A stretch of 64,000 nucleotides of DNA from Acidobacteriota bacterium (GCA_023474345.1 JAMCXS010000027.1:1-64000); one strand, 5' to 3'; positions 36,572-45,075 are shown, numbered from the stretch's first letter. Notes: a model not told the origin generated them from the letters alone. Numbers and translations: made by a program.

Positions 36572-36988
36572 TCAGATGTCCAAATAAACTTGCGCACGCC
36601 AGCCCTCCCCGCATTTTTCCAAGCTGAGCTGATGGTAGGTTACGGCTTTAATCAGCAAGTTGGTCTGGTGTCGCGCTCGGTTAAATTTTTCACCCCAGGC
36701 CCGGCCTGAAGCGGCATGATCGTCGAGGGTCTTCAGTTCGAAATCGCGGAATAACCAGCGCTCGGCGTCATGAAGATACAATAGTTCGCTCAACCAGTTT
36801 ACCAAAAGATTGACCGGATCGGAGCCGGTGACCTCAAAGAAAACTTCTTCCTTTGGTTCAACAGAGTCCTGGTCCACAATCAGATGGAACATGGCCCGCG
36901 CGGCGTTCTCAAAGGTTTCCTTGCGCGTGGAACCAAAAGCTTCAAATCCCACGTCCGCTGTATGCTCGAGAATACGAAAACCGGGCAT
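36572..36988 (-). CDS. Archease
   Basis: Protein of 138 aa starting MPGFRILEHTADVGFEAFGST, the standard archease opening. DPVNLLVNWLSELLYLHD follows, and the C-terminal ATYHQLS-like AVTYHQLSLEKCGEGWRAQVYLDI. Archease activates the RNA ligase RtcB by promoting guanylylation; conserved acidic residues (Asp in HTADVG, the terminal Asp) are present. No rtcB is within this window. An in-frame start at 37057 would add 23 basic residues atypical for the family, and no clear ribosome site marks either start. The stop is one base before the ATG of the MBL-fold gene, so the two are co-transcribed. Confidence 0.9.
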   Translation of the reverse strand: MPGFRILEHTADVGFEAFGSTRKETFENAARAMFHLIVDQDSVEPKEEVFFEVTGSDPVNLLVNWLSELLYLHDAERWLFRDFELKTLDDHAASGRAWGEKFNRARHQTNLLIKAVTYHQLSLEKCGEGWRAQVYLDI

Positions 36989-37373
36989 GGTTTGCGACAC
37001 GGCCCGGCAAGACGCCGGCCTGCTCCTTCTACGAGAATTGACTTGGCTTTCGCCCACGCTGGTACTGTGAGTTCACACCTTTATGATAACGGAGAGAATC
37101 GGCTGGGGGTAGCGGTTCGGCATAAGGCTGATAGGTTCGGGAGGAAAAAGAAACGGTTCACCGATTTTCAACTCGAAACATGGTCGGCGGACTGGCCGCA
37201 TGGATTCGTCGTTTGGCTTGCGAATCCAGCCAGAAGGCTTGTTGAGCAATTTGGACGGGCGAGGTGACTGATGAACGGCGGGGTTCTGATGGGGCAATCA
37301 TGTTGCAATTTCTGTGGTCAGGACTGGGAGATTGTTAATCCGTGATGATGAGCCGCGTTTGCAGGGAAAGGAA
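36989..37373. other. Intergenic stretch upstream of archease
   Basis: About 385 bases with no supported gene. Frames at 36884-37267 and 37073-37297 are shadows. The region ends at the terminator of the small Lys-rich ORF unit. Confidence 0.4.
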
Positions 37374-37400
37374 AAGGCCCGCCAGCGAGCGGCGGGCCTT
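37374..37400 (-). terminator. Rho-independent terminator of the 14-codon ORF unit
   Basis: On the minus strand AAGGCCCGCC, a 7-base loop, then GGCGGGCCTT forms a perfect 10-bp GC-rich stem followed by TTCC. It begins 27 bases after the TAA of the tiny ORF and closes a transcript of roughly 165 bases starting near 37540. Confidence 0.85.
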
Positions 37401-37427
37401 GAGAAGGGATATTCTGAAAAAAGTTGC

Positions 37428-37472
37428 TTACCTCTTCTTTGCCTTTGGTTTCGCCTTTTTCTTGGCGGCCAT
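37428..37472 (-). CDS. Putative 14-aa lysine-rich microprotein
   Basis: ATG 37472 to TAA 37428 encodes MAAKKKAKPKAKKR: eight of fourteen residues are Lys or Arg, the rest Ala, Pro and Met. A strong Shine-Dalgarno AAGGAGGT lies immediately upstream, with only 3 bases between GGAGG and ATG, shorter than ideal. The unit has its own consensus-type promoter (37548-37576) and terminator (37374-37400), so a short abundant RNA is expected. The peptide resembles the tail of histone H1-like or HU-like basic proteins and could bind nucleic acid. The RNA itself may instead be the functional product. No homologue is known to me. Confidence 0.5.
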   Translation of the reverse strand: MAAKKKAKPKAKKR

Positions 37473-37547
37473 AGACCTCCTTCACATCGCGTTAGTAAGC
37501 TTCGCGTCAGGTCAACATCTTGTGTCCCAACGCGCTTCTACCCACAC

Positions 37548-37576
37548 TATATAGTGTTTAAGAAAGGCTTTGTCAA
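37548..37576 (-). promoter_or_regulatory. Strong sigma-70-type promoter for the 14-codon ORF
   Basis: Minus strand: -35 TTGACA (37576-37571), 17-base spacer, -10 TATATA (37553-37548). The -35 box is perfect, the spacer is the preferred length and the -10 matches 5 of 6 positions. The -10 is embedded in the palindrome ACTATATAGT. Transcription should start near 37541, giving a leader of about 70 bases before the tiny ORF. Confidence 0.8.
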
Positions 37577-37686
37577 GAAAAATCTGCATCCTTGTCACAG
37601 ATCGTCCGCGATGGGATGCCACGGTCGGAATTCCCGGACTACGTTGAATTCGCGCGCCTTATCACCGTCACTACTGCTCGTTATGT

Positions 37687-37716
37687 TTGACCACTTGCTA
37701 AATAGTCTGGTATTGT
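37687..37716 (+). promoter_or_regulatory. Possible thrS promoter
   Basis: TTGACC (37687-37692), 18-base spacer and TATTGT (37711-37716) lie about 40 bases before the thrS start. The match is moderate. The leader would be too short for a T-box, and no T-box sequence is seen. Confidence 0.4.
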
Positions 37717-37753
37717 TAACATTTGTATTTCTTCAGGAACGAATCCTAAATAC

Positions 37754-39691
37754 ATGGCGAATGTCAAGGTTACCCTTCCTGACGGTACGAGCAAAGAATT
37801 CCCCCAAGGCGTGACGCCGCGCGAAGTGGCCCAGTCGATCGGACCGGGGCTTGCAAAAGCGGCGCTTGCGGCCAAGATTGATAGCCGTCTGGTGGATCTC
37901 TCTACTCCGATTGATGCCAGCGGAGCGTTGCAGTTGATTTCGCCGTCAACGCCCGAAGGCCTGATGATTTATCGCCACTCGTCGGCTCACCTTTTGGCCG
38001 CTGCGGTGCTTGAACTTTTTCCCGACGCACATCCGGGTATCGGACCTCCGACCGAGACCGGCTTTTTTTACGACTTTTACCGAGAAAAGCCCTTTACCGA
38101 AGACGACTTGGCGAAAATTGAGGCCAAGATGCGGGAGCTTGTCCAGGCCGACTTGCCTTTTGAGCGGATCTGTTTTTCGAAGGAAGAGGGGACAAAAGTT
38201 TTCGAGCAGATGGGAGAATTCCTGAAGTGCGAGCTGATTCAGGAAAAAGCGGAGCCGGTGTTTTCCGCGTATCGCACCGGCAAGTTTCTGGACTTTTGCC
38301 GCGGCCCGCACATCCCTTCCACCGGGCGGATCAAGGCCTTCAAGTTATTAAGCGTGGCGGGGGCGCATTGGAAGGGCGATGAGCACTCGCACCCTATGCA
38401 GCGCATCTACGGCACATCTTTCTTTACGCAGAAAGAACTGGATGATTTCCTTATCCGGATAGAGGAAGCCCAGAAACGTGACCACCGGCGGCTGGGCAAG
38501 GAATTGGATTTGTTCAGCATTCAAGATGAAGCCGGCCCGGGGCTGATATTCTGGCATCCGAAGGGCGCCATCATCCGTAAGGAAGTGGAAGATTTTCTCC
38601 GCGACGAACTGCTGCGGCAGGGGTACCAGTTGGTATATACTCCTCACGTGGCCCGGCTGGATTTGTGGAAGACCAGCGGCCACCTCGGGTTTTATCAGGA
38701 AAATATGTTTGCTCCGATTCAACTGGACGATGCGGAATACCAGTTGAAACCCATGAATTGCCCCTTCCACATCCTGATTTACAAGGATGCGCGGCGAAGT
38801 TACCGGGAGCTTCCGGTGCGACTCGCGGAGTTCGGGACAGTCTATCGCTATGAGCGTTCCGGCGTGATGCACGGATTGCTGCGGGTGCGGGGCTTTACGC
38901 AGGACGACGCGCACATTTTTGCCACGCCGGAAACCGTGGAAGCGGAGGTCGCCGCTTGTATTGATTTCGCGCTGTTGGTGCTGCGGACTTTCGGATTCGA
39001 AAAGTTTGAAGTCGAGCTTTCCACCTGGGACCCTGAGAACCGCGTGAAATATTCCGGTGAACCCGAGCTTTGGGAATTGGCGGAGCGCACGCTCGAATCG
39101 GCGCTGAAAGCGCGCGGCATGCCCTACAAGCGCATAGTCGGCGAGGCGGCATTTTACGGGCCCAAGATTGATATCAAGCTGGTGGACGCGCTGGGGCGCC
39201 TGTGGCAGCTTTCAACCGTGCAGTTCGACTTCTTCCTGCCGCAGCGGTTTGGGTTGGAATATGTGGGCGCGGACGGCCATTCACACCAGCCGATTATGGT
39301 GCACCGGGCGCTGCTTGGTTCCGTCGAGCGTTTCTTCGGCGTTCTGATTGAGCACTATGCGGGAGCTTTTCCTGTGTGGCTTTCGCCCGTGCAGGCGGTA
39401 GTTTTGCCGATTAGTGAGAAACATTTAGAATATGCGCGGAAAGTCACCGAGGAGCTGCGCCAGGCCAATATCCGGGTGCAGCTTGATGACCGGAACGAGA
39501 AACTCAATGCGCGGATCCGGGACGCTCAGCTTCAGCGGGTTCCTTTTATGCTGGTGGTCGGCGAACGAGAAATGTTGGCGGGAGGAGTGGCAGTCCGCCG
39601 GCGCGACACTGGCGATGCGGGTTTTCGGCCACTTGCCGAATTTAAGTCGTGGCTTCGAGAGCTTATCGACACGCGAGCCATTAAATGGTAA
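37754..39691 (+). CDS. thrS: Threonine--tRNA ligase
   Basis: Class II synthetase of 645 aa with the full bacterial plan. It has a TGS domain (VKVTLPDGTSKEFPQGVTPREVA), an editing domain with HSSAHLLAAAVLELFP and a C-x3-H-type partner near DFCRGPHIPSTG, then a catalytic core. In the core are motif 2 (MHGLLRVRGFTQDDAHIF), the zinc Cys in PMNCPFHI, and motif 3 (VHRALLGSVERFFGVLIEHYAG). The anticodon domain ends the protein (PVWLSPVQAVVLPI). It heads the translation cluster with infC, rpmI and rplT downstream, a conserved bacterial arrangement. No clear Shine-Dalgarno precedes the ATG (AGGAA is 12 bases away). Confidence 0.98.
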   Translation: MANVKVTLPDGTSKEFPQGVTPREVAQSIGPGLAKAALAAKIDSRLVDLSTPIDASGALQLISPSTPEGLMIYRHSSAHLLAAAVLELFPDAHPGIGPPTETGFFYDFYREKPFTEDDLAKIEAKMRELVQADLPFERICFSKEEGTKVFEQMGEFLKCELIQEKAEPVFSAYRTGKFLDFCRGPHIPSTGRIKAFKLLSVAGAHWKGDEHSHPMQRIYGTSFFTQKELDDFLIRIEEAQKRDHRRLGKELDLFSIQDEAGPGLIFWHPKGAIIRKEVEDFLRDELLRQGYQLVYTPHVARLDLWKTSGHLGFYQENMFAPIQLDDAEYQLKPMNCPFHILIYKDARRSYRELPVRLAEFGTVYRYERSGVMHGLLRVRGFTQDDAHIFATPETVEAEVAACIDFALLVLRTFGFEKFEVELSTWDPENRVKYSGEPELWELAERTLESALKARGMPYKRIVGEAAFYGPKIDIKLVDALGRLWQLSTVQFDFFLPQRFGLEYVGADGHSHQPIMVHRALLGSVERFFGVLIEHYAGAFPVWLSPVQAVVLPISEKHLEYARKVTEELRQANIRVQLDDRNEKLNARIRDAQLQRVPFMLVVGEREMLAGGVAVRRRDTGDAGFRPLAEFKSWLRELIDTRAIKW

Positions 39692-39791
39692 GCTCGACCT
39701 AGTGGCGGGAAGAGAGAAGACTTTCCTAAGAGTAAGAATACGGTTAACTTAATTACTATGGAGTGGTCCAGACGACCAGGAGGGCTAGTTT

Positions 39792-40412
39792 ATCAGTAAC
39801 CGATTTGTTCGCATCAACGAAAGGATTCGTGCCCGGGAAGTTCGGCTGATTGACGAAGAAGGCAACCAGCTGGGTGTGATGGCTCCGTTCGAAGCTTTGA
39901 AGATTGCCCGAGGGCATGGGCTTGATCTCGTAGAAGTCGCGCCGCAGGCAAACCCGCCTGTTTGCCGGATTATCAATTACGGAAAATATCTTTATCAACA
40001 GAGCAAGCGGGAGCATGAGGCTCGCAAGCATCAGAAAGCCGCAGGCCTGAAAGAAGTCAAGATGCGGCCGCGAATCTCCGTGCATGATTTTGAAACCAAG
40101 CGGAACCGGATCATTGAGTTCATGCAGGAGGGCGCGAAGGTCAAAGCCTCAATTACGTTCCGTGGACGTGAAAACGCCCACCGCGATCTCGGCTGGGAAA
40201 TGATGAGGCGATTGACGGAAGAGTTGGCGGAGATAGGGCAGTTGGAGATCGGGCCGCGAATGGAAGGCCCCAATCTTTCGGCGATATTTTCTCCGAAAAA
40301 GCTGACGACCAAGTCGGCGCGACCGCCGCGTCCTGCCGCTCAAGACCAACAGCAACCGCATGTGCCGGTTCCACCTAAACCCGCGCCGGTTCCAGGAACT
40401 TCGGGAGGATAA
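39792..40412 (+). CDS. infC: Translation initiation factor IF-3, with ATC start codon
   Basis: IF-3 (206 aa) binds the 30S subunit and checks start-codon pairing. The conserved N-terminal domain reads [30 protein letters not shown] and begins at ATC 39792, with AGGAGGG 7 bases upstream. An in-frame TAG two codons before it excludes any upstream start, and the next ATG, GTG or TTG in frame comes only after the N-terminal domain. AUU/AUC/AUA starts in infC are the known basis of IF-3 autoregulation (AUU in E. coli). The C-terminal domain ([32 protein letters not shown]) is complete, followed by a Pro/Gln-rich tail of about 25 residues. rpmI follows after one base. Confidence 0.95.
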   Translation: MSNRFVRINERIRAREVRLIDEEGNQLGVMAPFEALKIARGHGLDLVEVAPQANPPVCRIINYGKYLYQQSKREHEARKHQKAAGLKEVKMRPRISVHDFETKRNRIIEFMQEGAKVKASITFRGRENAHRDLGWEMMRRLTEELAEIGQLEIGPRMEGPNLSAIFSPKKLTTKSARPPRPAAQDQQQPHVPVPPKPAPVPGTSGG

Positions 40413-40413
40413 T

Positions 40414-40626
40414 TTGGCAAAAGCAAAGATGAAACTGAAAACTCACAGGGGTGCCGCCAAGCGGTTCAAGCTGACTGCCGGGGGCAAGGTTATCGGTGGA
40501 CACGCGGGCGCGCGCCATATCTTGACTTCCAAGAGTCGCAAGCGTAAACGAAAACTGGGTACACAATCGGTCGTTTCTGACGTCGATGCCGTCCGTGTTA
40601 AATCCATGCTGCCCTACGGTCGCTAA
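40414..40626 (+). CDS. rpmI: 50S ribosomal protein L35
   Basis: Small basic ribosomal protein; the core [44 protein letters not shown] is the L35 signature. TTG 40414 gives 70 aa and lies 4 bases after GGGAGG; ATG 40429 gives 65 aa, the usual family length, with longer spacing. Either start is possible. It sits one base after the infC stop and is followed by rplT, the standard infC-rpmI-rplT order, expected to be regulated by L20 in many bacteria. Confidence 0.95.
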   Translation: MAKAKMKLKTHRGAAKRFKLTAGGKVIGGHAGARHILTSKSRKRKRKLGTQSVVSDVDAVRVKSMLPYGR

Positions 40627-40791
40627 CCGGAACGAACCAAACGAGGCAGGCTCCGAAGCTGGGACTACCTGCTGACCGAGCATTTGCTTTATAATGGCGG
40701 TTTGGTTTGAGAGGTCCGTACCGGTTGGGTGCGGGAAGGCTAGCGGCTGGGTGCCTTCACCGCCCCGAAATCCACTGAAAGGAGTAAACCC

Positions 40792-41172
40792 ATGCCAAGA
40801 GTCAAGCGCGGAACTGTGCGCCGCGCCCAACGCAAGAAGCTTTCAAAGCTCACCAAAGGCTACTTCCTCAAGAAGAGCAAACTTTATAAGTTCATGAAAG
40901 AGGCCGCGGACCGCGCGGGGCGTTTTGCCTACCGCGATCGCCGGCGCCGGAAAAGGGATTTCCGGAGGATTTGGATCGTGCGGATTGGTGCCGCCGCCCG
41001 GCAGAATGAACTGACCTATAGCCAGTTCATCCACGGCCTGAAAAAGCTCAGCATCGAGCTTGACCGCAAGGCTTTGGCTGAGATGGCTGCCCGCGACGCG
41101 GCTGCTTTCGCGGAACTGGCCGCCAGAGTGAAACAGGCAGGTTCAGAGCCAGCCGCGCCAGCGAAGGAGTAA
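40792..41172 (+). CDS. rplT: 50S ribosomal protein L20
   Basis: Protein of 126 aa with the L20 sequence [52 protein letters not shown] and [34 protein letters not shown] precedes the ATG by 7 bases. It binds 23S rRNA early in 50S assembly and is often the autoregulator of its operon. The C-terminal Ala/Glu-rich tail ([12 protein letters not shown]) is a modest extension. Confidence 0.97.
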   Translation: MPRVKRGTVRRAQRKKLSKLTKGYFLKKSKLYKFMKEAADRAGRFAYRDRRRRKRDFRRIWIVRIGAAARQNELTYSQFIHGLKKLSIELDRKALAEMAARDAAAFAELAARVKQAGSEPAAPAKE

Positions 41173-41189
41173 GCGCGGGTGCGGGGGAC

Positions 41190-41488
41190 ATGAGAAGAAC
41201 CTTTATAAGGCTCGCAGTATGCGTCGCTGCTGCCTTTGGTCTCACGATCATTGAGACGGTCGTTTTTCCTTGTTGGAACCGCCGGACTGGCTGATATACA
41301 TTTTGTTTCCGGGAGAGTTTGTCGCTGAGAGCATTAATTGGCGTCCCGGGAGCGAAAATTTTGCGGGGGCCTTTTTAGTTGCCTTCGTGGTTACCACAAT
41401 TTTTTATTTCACGGTGATCTTCGCGTTCGCCAGTTGGTTCCGGCAACGTCGCCGCGTGGCTCAGGACTCGGGCAGGAATTCCAAGTGA
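41190..41488 (+). pseudogene. Small two-helix membrane protein split by a frameshift
   Basis: ATG 41190 (behind GGGGG) encodes MRRTFIRLAVCVAAAFGLTIIETVVFP, a clear membrane helix, then runs into a stop. From about 41270 the -1 frame continues LLEPPDWLIYILFPGEFVAESINWRPGSENFAGAFLVAFVVTTIFYFTVIFAF with a second helix and a basic end. One missing T in the TTTTTCCTTGTTGG stretch would join both into one ~99-aa protein. The final codons overlap the GTG start of pheS. A genuine mutation, an assembly error or two separate peptides are all possible. The family is unknown to me. Confidence 0.5.
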
Positions 41489-42639
41489 CCATCGACGAAA
41501 AAGTCAGGAAAACGCTGAAAGAGCTGGAAGCAAAGACCCCGGACGAGGTTAACAACCTTTTCGCCGGGGTGATCGCAGCCGTGGAGTCTGAACGGCAAAA
41601 ACTGGTTACTCGCGGCACCGCCGACGAAAGCGAACGCGAGCGGCTGGCCAAAGAGCTTCGAGACCGCTGGCTGGCCCGCAAGAGCGGAATCATTTCATCC
41701 ATCGATGAGTGCTGGCTGAAGACTGCTCCGAAGGAACTCAAACCGGCTGTCGGACGAGCGTTCAACGAACTTCGCAAGGCTTCTGCCGTGCTTGAGACGA
41801 ATGAGTTGCTGAAAGCCATCCCGCTCAAGCGCCGAGGCAAGCGTCAAGGCGAACTTATTTTTTCGGCTGATGCTGGAACGAGCAAGATGGGCGGGCGTGA
41901 CCTGACATTGCCTGGCTACCGGCGGCCTCTCGGCTCGGTTCATCCTGTCACCCAGGTGATGCGCGAAATTGAGGACATTTTTCTGGGGCTTGGTTTTTCG
42001 ATTGAGTCGGGTCCGGAGATTGAGTCTGTCTATTACAATTTTGAGGCTTTGAATATTCCTGAAAGCCACCCGGCGCGGGATGACTGGGACACCCTTTACG
42101 TTAATTCCCAGGTTCTCCTGCGCACCCACACATCTCCTGTGCAGATCCGGGCTATGGAGAAACACGGTGCGCCCCTTTATATCATCTGTCCGGGCAAGTG
42201 TTACCGGCACGACAACCCGGACTCTACACATGCCACCATGTTTCACCAGGTCGAGGGGCTGGCGGTGGATACGGATATCAGTTTTGCGGACTTGAAGGGT
42301 ACACTCGACTTCTTTGCCCGGAAGTTTTTTGGGGAGAAAATCCGCACCAATTTTTTCCCGAGTTTTTTCCCCTTCACTGAGCCCAGTGGTGATTTGGCGA
42401 TCAGTTGCGTCTTTTGTGAAGGGAAAGGGTGCCGTGTGTGCAAGGAGAGCGGTTGGGTGGAGGTGATGGGATGTGGGATGGTGCACCCCGAAGTGCTCCG
42501 TCACGGCGGCATAGACCCGGGCCGTTATTCGGGCTGGGCGTTTGGGCTCGGCGTTGAGCGATTTGCGATGATGAAGTATGACATCAATGATATTCAACTT
42601 TTCCACCAAGGGGACGCGCGTTTCCTGGAACAGTTTTGA
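41485..42639 (+). CDS. pheS: Phenylalanine--tRNA ligase alpha subunit
   Basis: Protein of 384 aa. The GTG at 41485 overlaps the previous frame's stop and has AGGA about 8 bases upstream; earlier in-frame codons run inside the small membrane gene. The N-terminal coiled coil that contacts tRNA (KVRKTLKELEAKTPDEVNNLFAGVI) is followed by class II motifs: PGYRRPLGSVHPVTQVMREIEDIFLGLGF, motif 2 (HATMFHQVEGLAVD), CRVCKESGWVEVMGCGMVHPEVL, and motif 3 (GWAFGLGVERFAMM). The four cysteines around CVFCEGKGCRVCKESGW suggest a small zinc ribbon insert. It pairs with PheT encoded 84 bases downstream. Confidence 0.96.
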   Translation: MTIDEKVRKTLKELEAKTPDEVNNLFAGVIAAVESERQKLVTRGTADESERERLAKELRDRWLARKSGIISSIDECWLKTAPKELKPAVGRAFNELRKASAVLETNELLKAIPLKRRGKRQGELIFSADAGTSKMGGRDLTLPGYRRPLGSVHPVTQVMREIEDIFLGLGFSIESGPEIESVYYNFEALNIPESHPARDDWDTLYVNSQVLLRTHTSPVQIRAMEKHGAPLYIICPGKCYRHDNPDSTHATMFHQVEGLAVDTDISFADLKGTLDFFARKFFGEKIRTNFFPSFFPFTEPSGDLAISCVFCEGKGCRVCKESGWVEVMGCGMVHPEVLRHGGIDPGRYSGWAFGLGVERFAMMKYDINDIQLFHQGDARFLEQF

Positions 42640-42722
42640 TGCGTATGGGAAGGATTCATATTTCAGTCTAAGAAACTGACCTCGGGCGGCTGAGCGAGAG
42701 TTCTCCTCATGAGACTTTGCAG

Positions 42723-44777
42723 ATGAAAGTTTCCCTGAACTGGCTTAAAGAATTTGTGGAGATTCCGGTGGAACCCCGGCGATTGAAGGCGGATCTTATC
42801 GGCGTGGGGCTTAATGTGGAATCCTTCGCGGAGGCTGGCGACGACTGTATTTTCGAGATCGAAGTGACTACCAATCGCCCGGATTGCCTGAGCCATTATG
42901 GAACTGCGCGGGAAATTGCAACGCTTTATCGCAGGCGGCTGAAGCGGCTGGAATTTAACCTTAGGGAAGCGGGCGCGCCCGCCTCGGGCGAAGCTTCGAT
43001 TGAGATTCTTAATCCGGAACTCTGCACGCGCTATTGCGGTCGGGTAATCAAAGGCGTTGAAGTGAAGCCTTCGCCGGACTGGCTTAAGCAGCGCCTCGAA
43101 GCCATTGGCCAGCGGCCCATCAACAATGTTGCGGACATTACCAATTACGTGCTCATGGAACTTGGCCACCCGCTTCATGCTTTTGACCTTTCGCGGCTGG
43201 AGGATCACCGAATTGTGGTCAGGCGCGCCCAGGCGGGCGAACAACTTCGCACGCTCGACGGCGTGGACCGGACGCTTGGTTCCAATGACCTGGTTATCGC
43301 CGACGCGGTCAGGCCGGTGGCGCTAGCCGGCGTGATGGGCGGGGAGGATTCCGAAATCTCTTCGAGCACGCGAACGGTTTTGCTTGAGAGCGCGTGGTTT
43401 GAGCCGGTTTCCATCCGCCGAACCTCGAAGTTGCACGGCATGCACACCGAAGCGTCCCACCGGTTCGAGCGCGGCGCTGATATTGAAATGGCTCCCAGAG
43501 CGCTCGACCGCGCGGCCGGCCTGATTGTACAGCTTGCCGGAGGTGAAATCCTGCGCGGTGTGCTGGATGTCTACCCTGCTCCCCGCCCGCGCAACCCTAT
43601 TGTGCTGCGGCGAAGCGAAGTACAAAGGATCATGGGGACGGAAGTTTCCTGGGAGGAAATCGAGCGTTCCCTCCGCGGTTTGGGTTTCGAGGTCGAAAGA
43701 CGCGGGACTGACGGTTGGCGAGTCATGCCGCCTTCATTCCGCCTGGATGTGAGCAGCGAGATCGATTTGATTGAGGAGGCGGCGCGGCACTTTGGCTACA
43801 ACCGCTTGCCCTCGCGGGTGAAGCCGGCGCCTCCGCGCATCATCGGTAGTCGGGCGAGAGAAGTTGAATTGAGGGTTTCGGACATCCTGGTGGAGATTGG
43901 CTACCGGGAAATTATTCCTTCGCCGATGGTCGATCCTGAGGAGAACGCGCGTTTTACCGACCGGCCTCCCGTGGTGGTGGCAAATCCTCTGAGTCAGGAC
44001 GCTTCCGCGATGCGCTCATCGGCTATTCCGAGCATGGTTCGGACTCTCAAGTGGAACCTGGATCGCTACCGAAACGACCTGAGTCTTTCTGAGCTGGGGA
44101 AAATCTATACCACACGCGCGGAGGGGCTTCCTGAAGAGAAGCGAGTTCTAACGCTGGGCTCGACGGGACACCGTCAGCCTGCAAGCGTGCACGGCGAGGA
44201 AAAACGCCTGGACTTCTTCGACCTCAAAGGCGACGTCGAAGAACTCTTGGGCGCATTTGAGATGCCGGGACTTACGTTTGAGCCTTCCGGCGGTGGCTAC
44301 CACGAGCAGGGTCTCGGAGGCCGCTTTGTCGCGGGAGGAGCAACAGTCGCACTCTTGGGCAGGTTGAAAGAAGATCTTGCGCGCCAATATAAACTGCGGC
44401 AAGAGGTGTGGCTGGCGGAAATCGATTTCGACCTTTTGCTGAAAACGCCTTTACGGCATCCTAGTTTCAAGCCGATCTCGAAATTTCCCCCCGTCGAACG
44501 CGACTTCTCATTGATCGTGCCTGAAACGGCAACTTACAGCTCCCTTGAGGCGGCGGTCCGCGGCCTCGGGCTTGAAGAAACGCAGAGTATTCTGCCGGTT
44601 GAACGCCGGCGAAGTGAGGAACTTGCAGCAGGTACAATTCCGAAGGGGCATGTCAGTCTCTTGCTCCGCATTACTTTTCAAAGTCCGACCCACACGCTCG
44701 CGAGCGAGGAAGTTGAAGCTGCAAGCCGGCGCGTCGTTGAGGCTCTTGAACCTTTGGGTGTCCGAATCAGAACTTAA
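42723..44777 (+). CDS. pheT: Phenylalanine--tRNA ligase beta subunit, lacking the OB-type tRNA-binding insertion
   Basis: Protein of 684 aa against about 790-800 in E. coli. It starts MKVSLNWLKEFVEIPVEPRRLKADLIGVGLNVESFAEAG and passes directly to FEIEVTTNRPDCLSHYGTAREIATLYRR. The ~110-residue EMAP/OB-fold domain (B2), which in standard PheT is inserted between these two parts of B1, is absent. The B3/B4 domain (GHPLHAFDLSRLEDHRIVVRRA, LDGVDRTLGSNDLVIADAVRPVALAGVMGGEDSEIS), B5, the catalytic-like B6/B7 region and the C-terminal ferredoxin-like anticodon-binding domain (FPPVERDFSLIVPE) are present. ATG 42723 lacks a clear ribosome site; TTG 42717 is the alternative. A coiled-coil gene follows after 16 bases. 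Confidence 0.95.
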   Translation: MKVSLNWLKEFVEIPVEPRRLKADLIGVGLNVESFAEAGDDCIFEIEVTTNRPDCLSHYGTAREIATLYRRRLKRLEFNLREAGAPASGEASIEILNPELCTRYCGRVIKGVEVKPSPDWLKQRLEAIGQRPINNVADITNYVLMELGHPLHAFDLSRLEDHRIVVRRAQAGEQLRTLDGVDRTLGSNDLVIADAVRPVALAGVMGGEDSEISSSTRTVLLESAWFEPVSIRRTSKLHGMHTEASHRFERGADIEMAPRALDRAAGLIVQLAGGEILRGVLDVYPAPRPRNPIVLRRSEVQRIMGTEVSWEEIERSLRGLGFEVERRGTDGWRVMPPSFRLDVSSEIDLIEEAARHFGYNRLPSRVKPAPPRIIGSRAREVELRVSDILVEIGYREIIPSPMVDPEENARFTDRPPVVVANPLSQDASAMRSSAIPSMVRTLKWNLDRYRNDLSLSELGKIYTTRAEGLPEEKRVLTLGSTGHRQPASVHGEEKRLDFFDLKGDVEELLGAFEMPGLTFEPSGGGYHEQGLGGRFVAGGATVALLGRLKEDLARQYKLRQEVWLAEIDFDLLLKTPLRHPSFKPISKFPPVERDFSLIVPETATYSSLEAAVRGLGLEETQSILPVERRRSEELAAGTIPKGHVSLLLRITFQSPTHTLASEEVEAASRRVVEALEPLGVRIRT

Positions 44778-44793
44778 ACGCAGGGGGTCGGCG

Positions 44794-45075
44794 ATGGGGC
44801 CAAGTACTATGGATCTGAACGAGAGTTTCCAGCGACTGGAAGAAAAAATTTCAAGAGCAGGTGAGGCATTCAAGCGCGCAGTGGCTGAAAAGCGCGACCT
44901 TGAGCACGCGCTCGAAAAACTGAAGGAAGGTTCTAGCGAGAACGAAAGACGGTTTGAGGCCTTGCAACATGAAGTCCAACTGTTGCGGCGCGAGCGCGAG
45001 GAAGTTCGAGTTCGAATCGAGAAGCTTTTAGAGCAGATCGAGCAGTTGACAGGTTCCGGCTTCGCCGAACAATAG
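44794..45075 (+). CDS. Small coiled-coil protein (ZapB-like position)
   Basis: Protein of 93 aa, almost entirely heptad-patterned: FQRLEEKISRAGEAFKRAVAEKRDLEHALEKLKEG and LQHEVQLLRREREEVRVRIEKLLEQIEQL. The ATG at 44794 follows CAGGGGGTCGGCG. It lies between pheT and zapA with short gaps and so belongs to the same operon. A partner role in cell division next to ZapA is inferred from position and coiled-coil form. ZapB of E. coli is similar in size and structure but not demonstrably homologous. Confidence 0.75.
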   Translation: MGPSTMDLNESFQRLEEKISRAGEAFKRAVAEKRDLEHALEKLKEGSSENERRFEALQHEVQLLRREREEVRVRIEKLLEQIEQLTGSGFAEQ

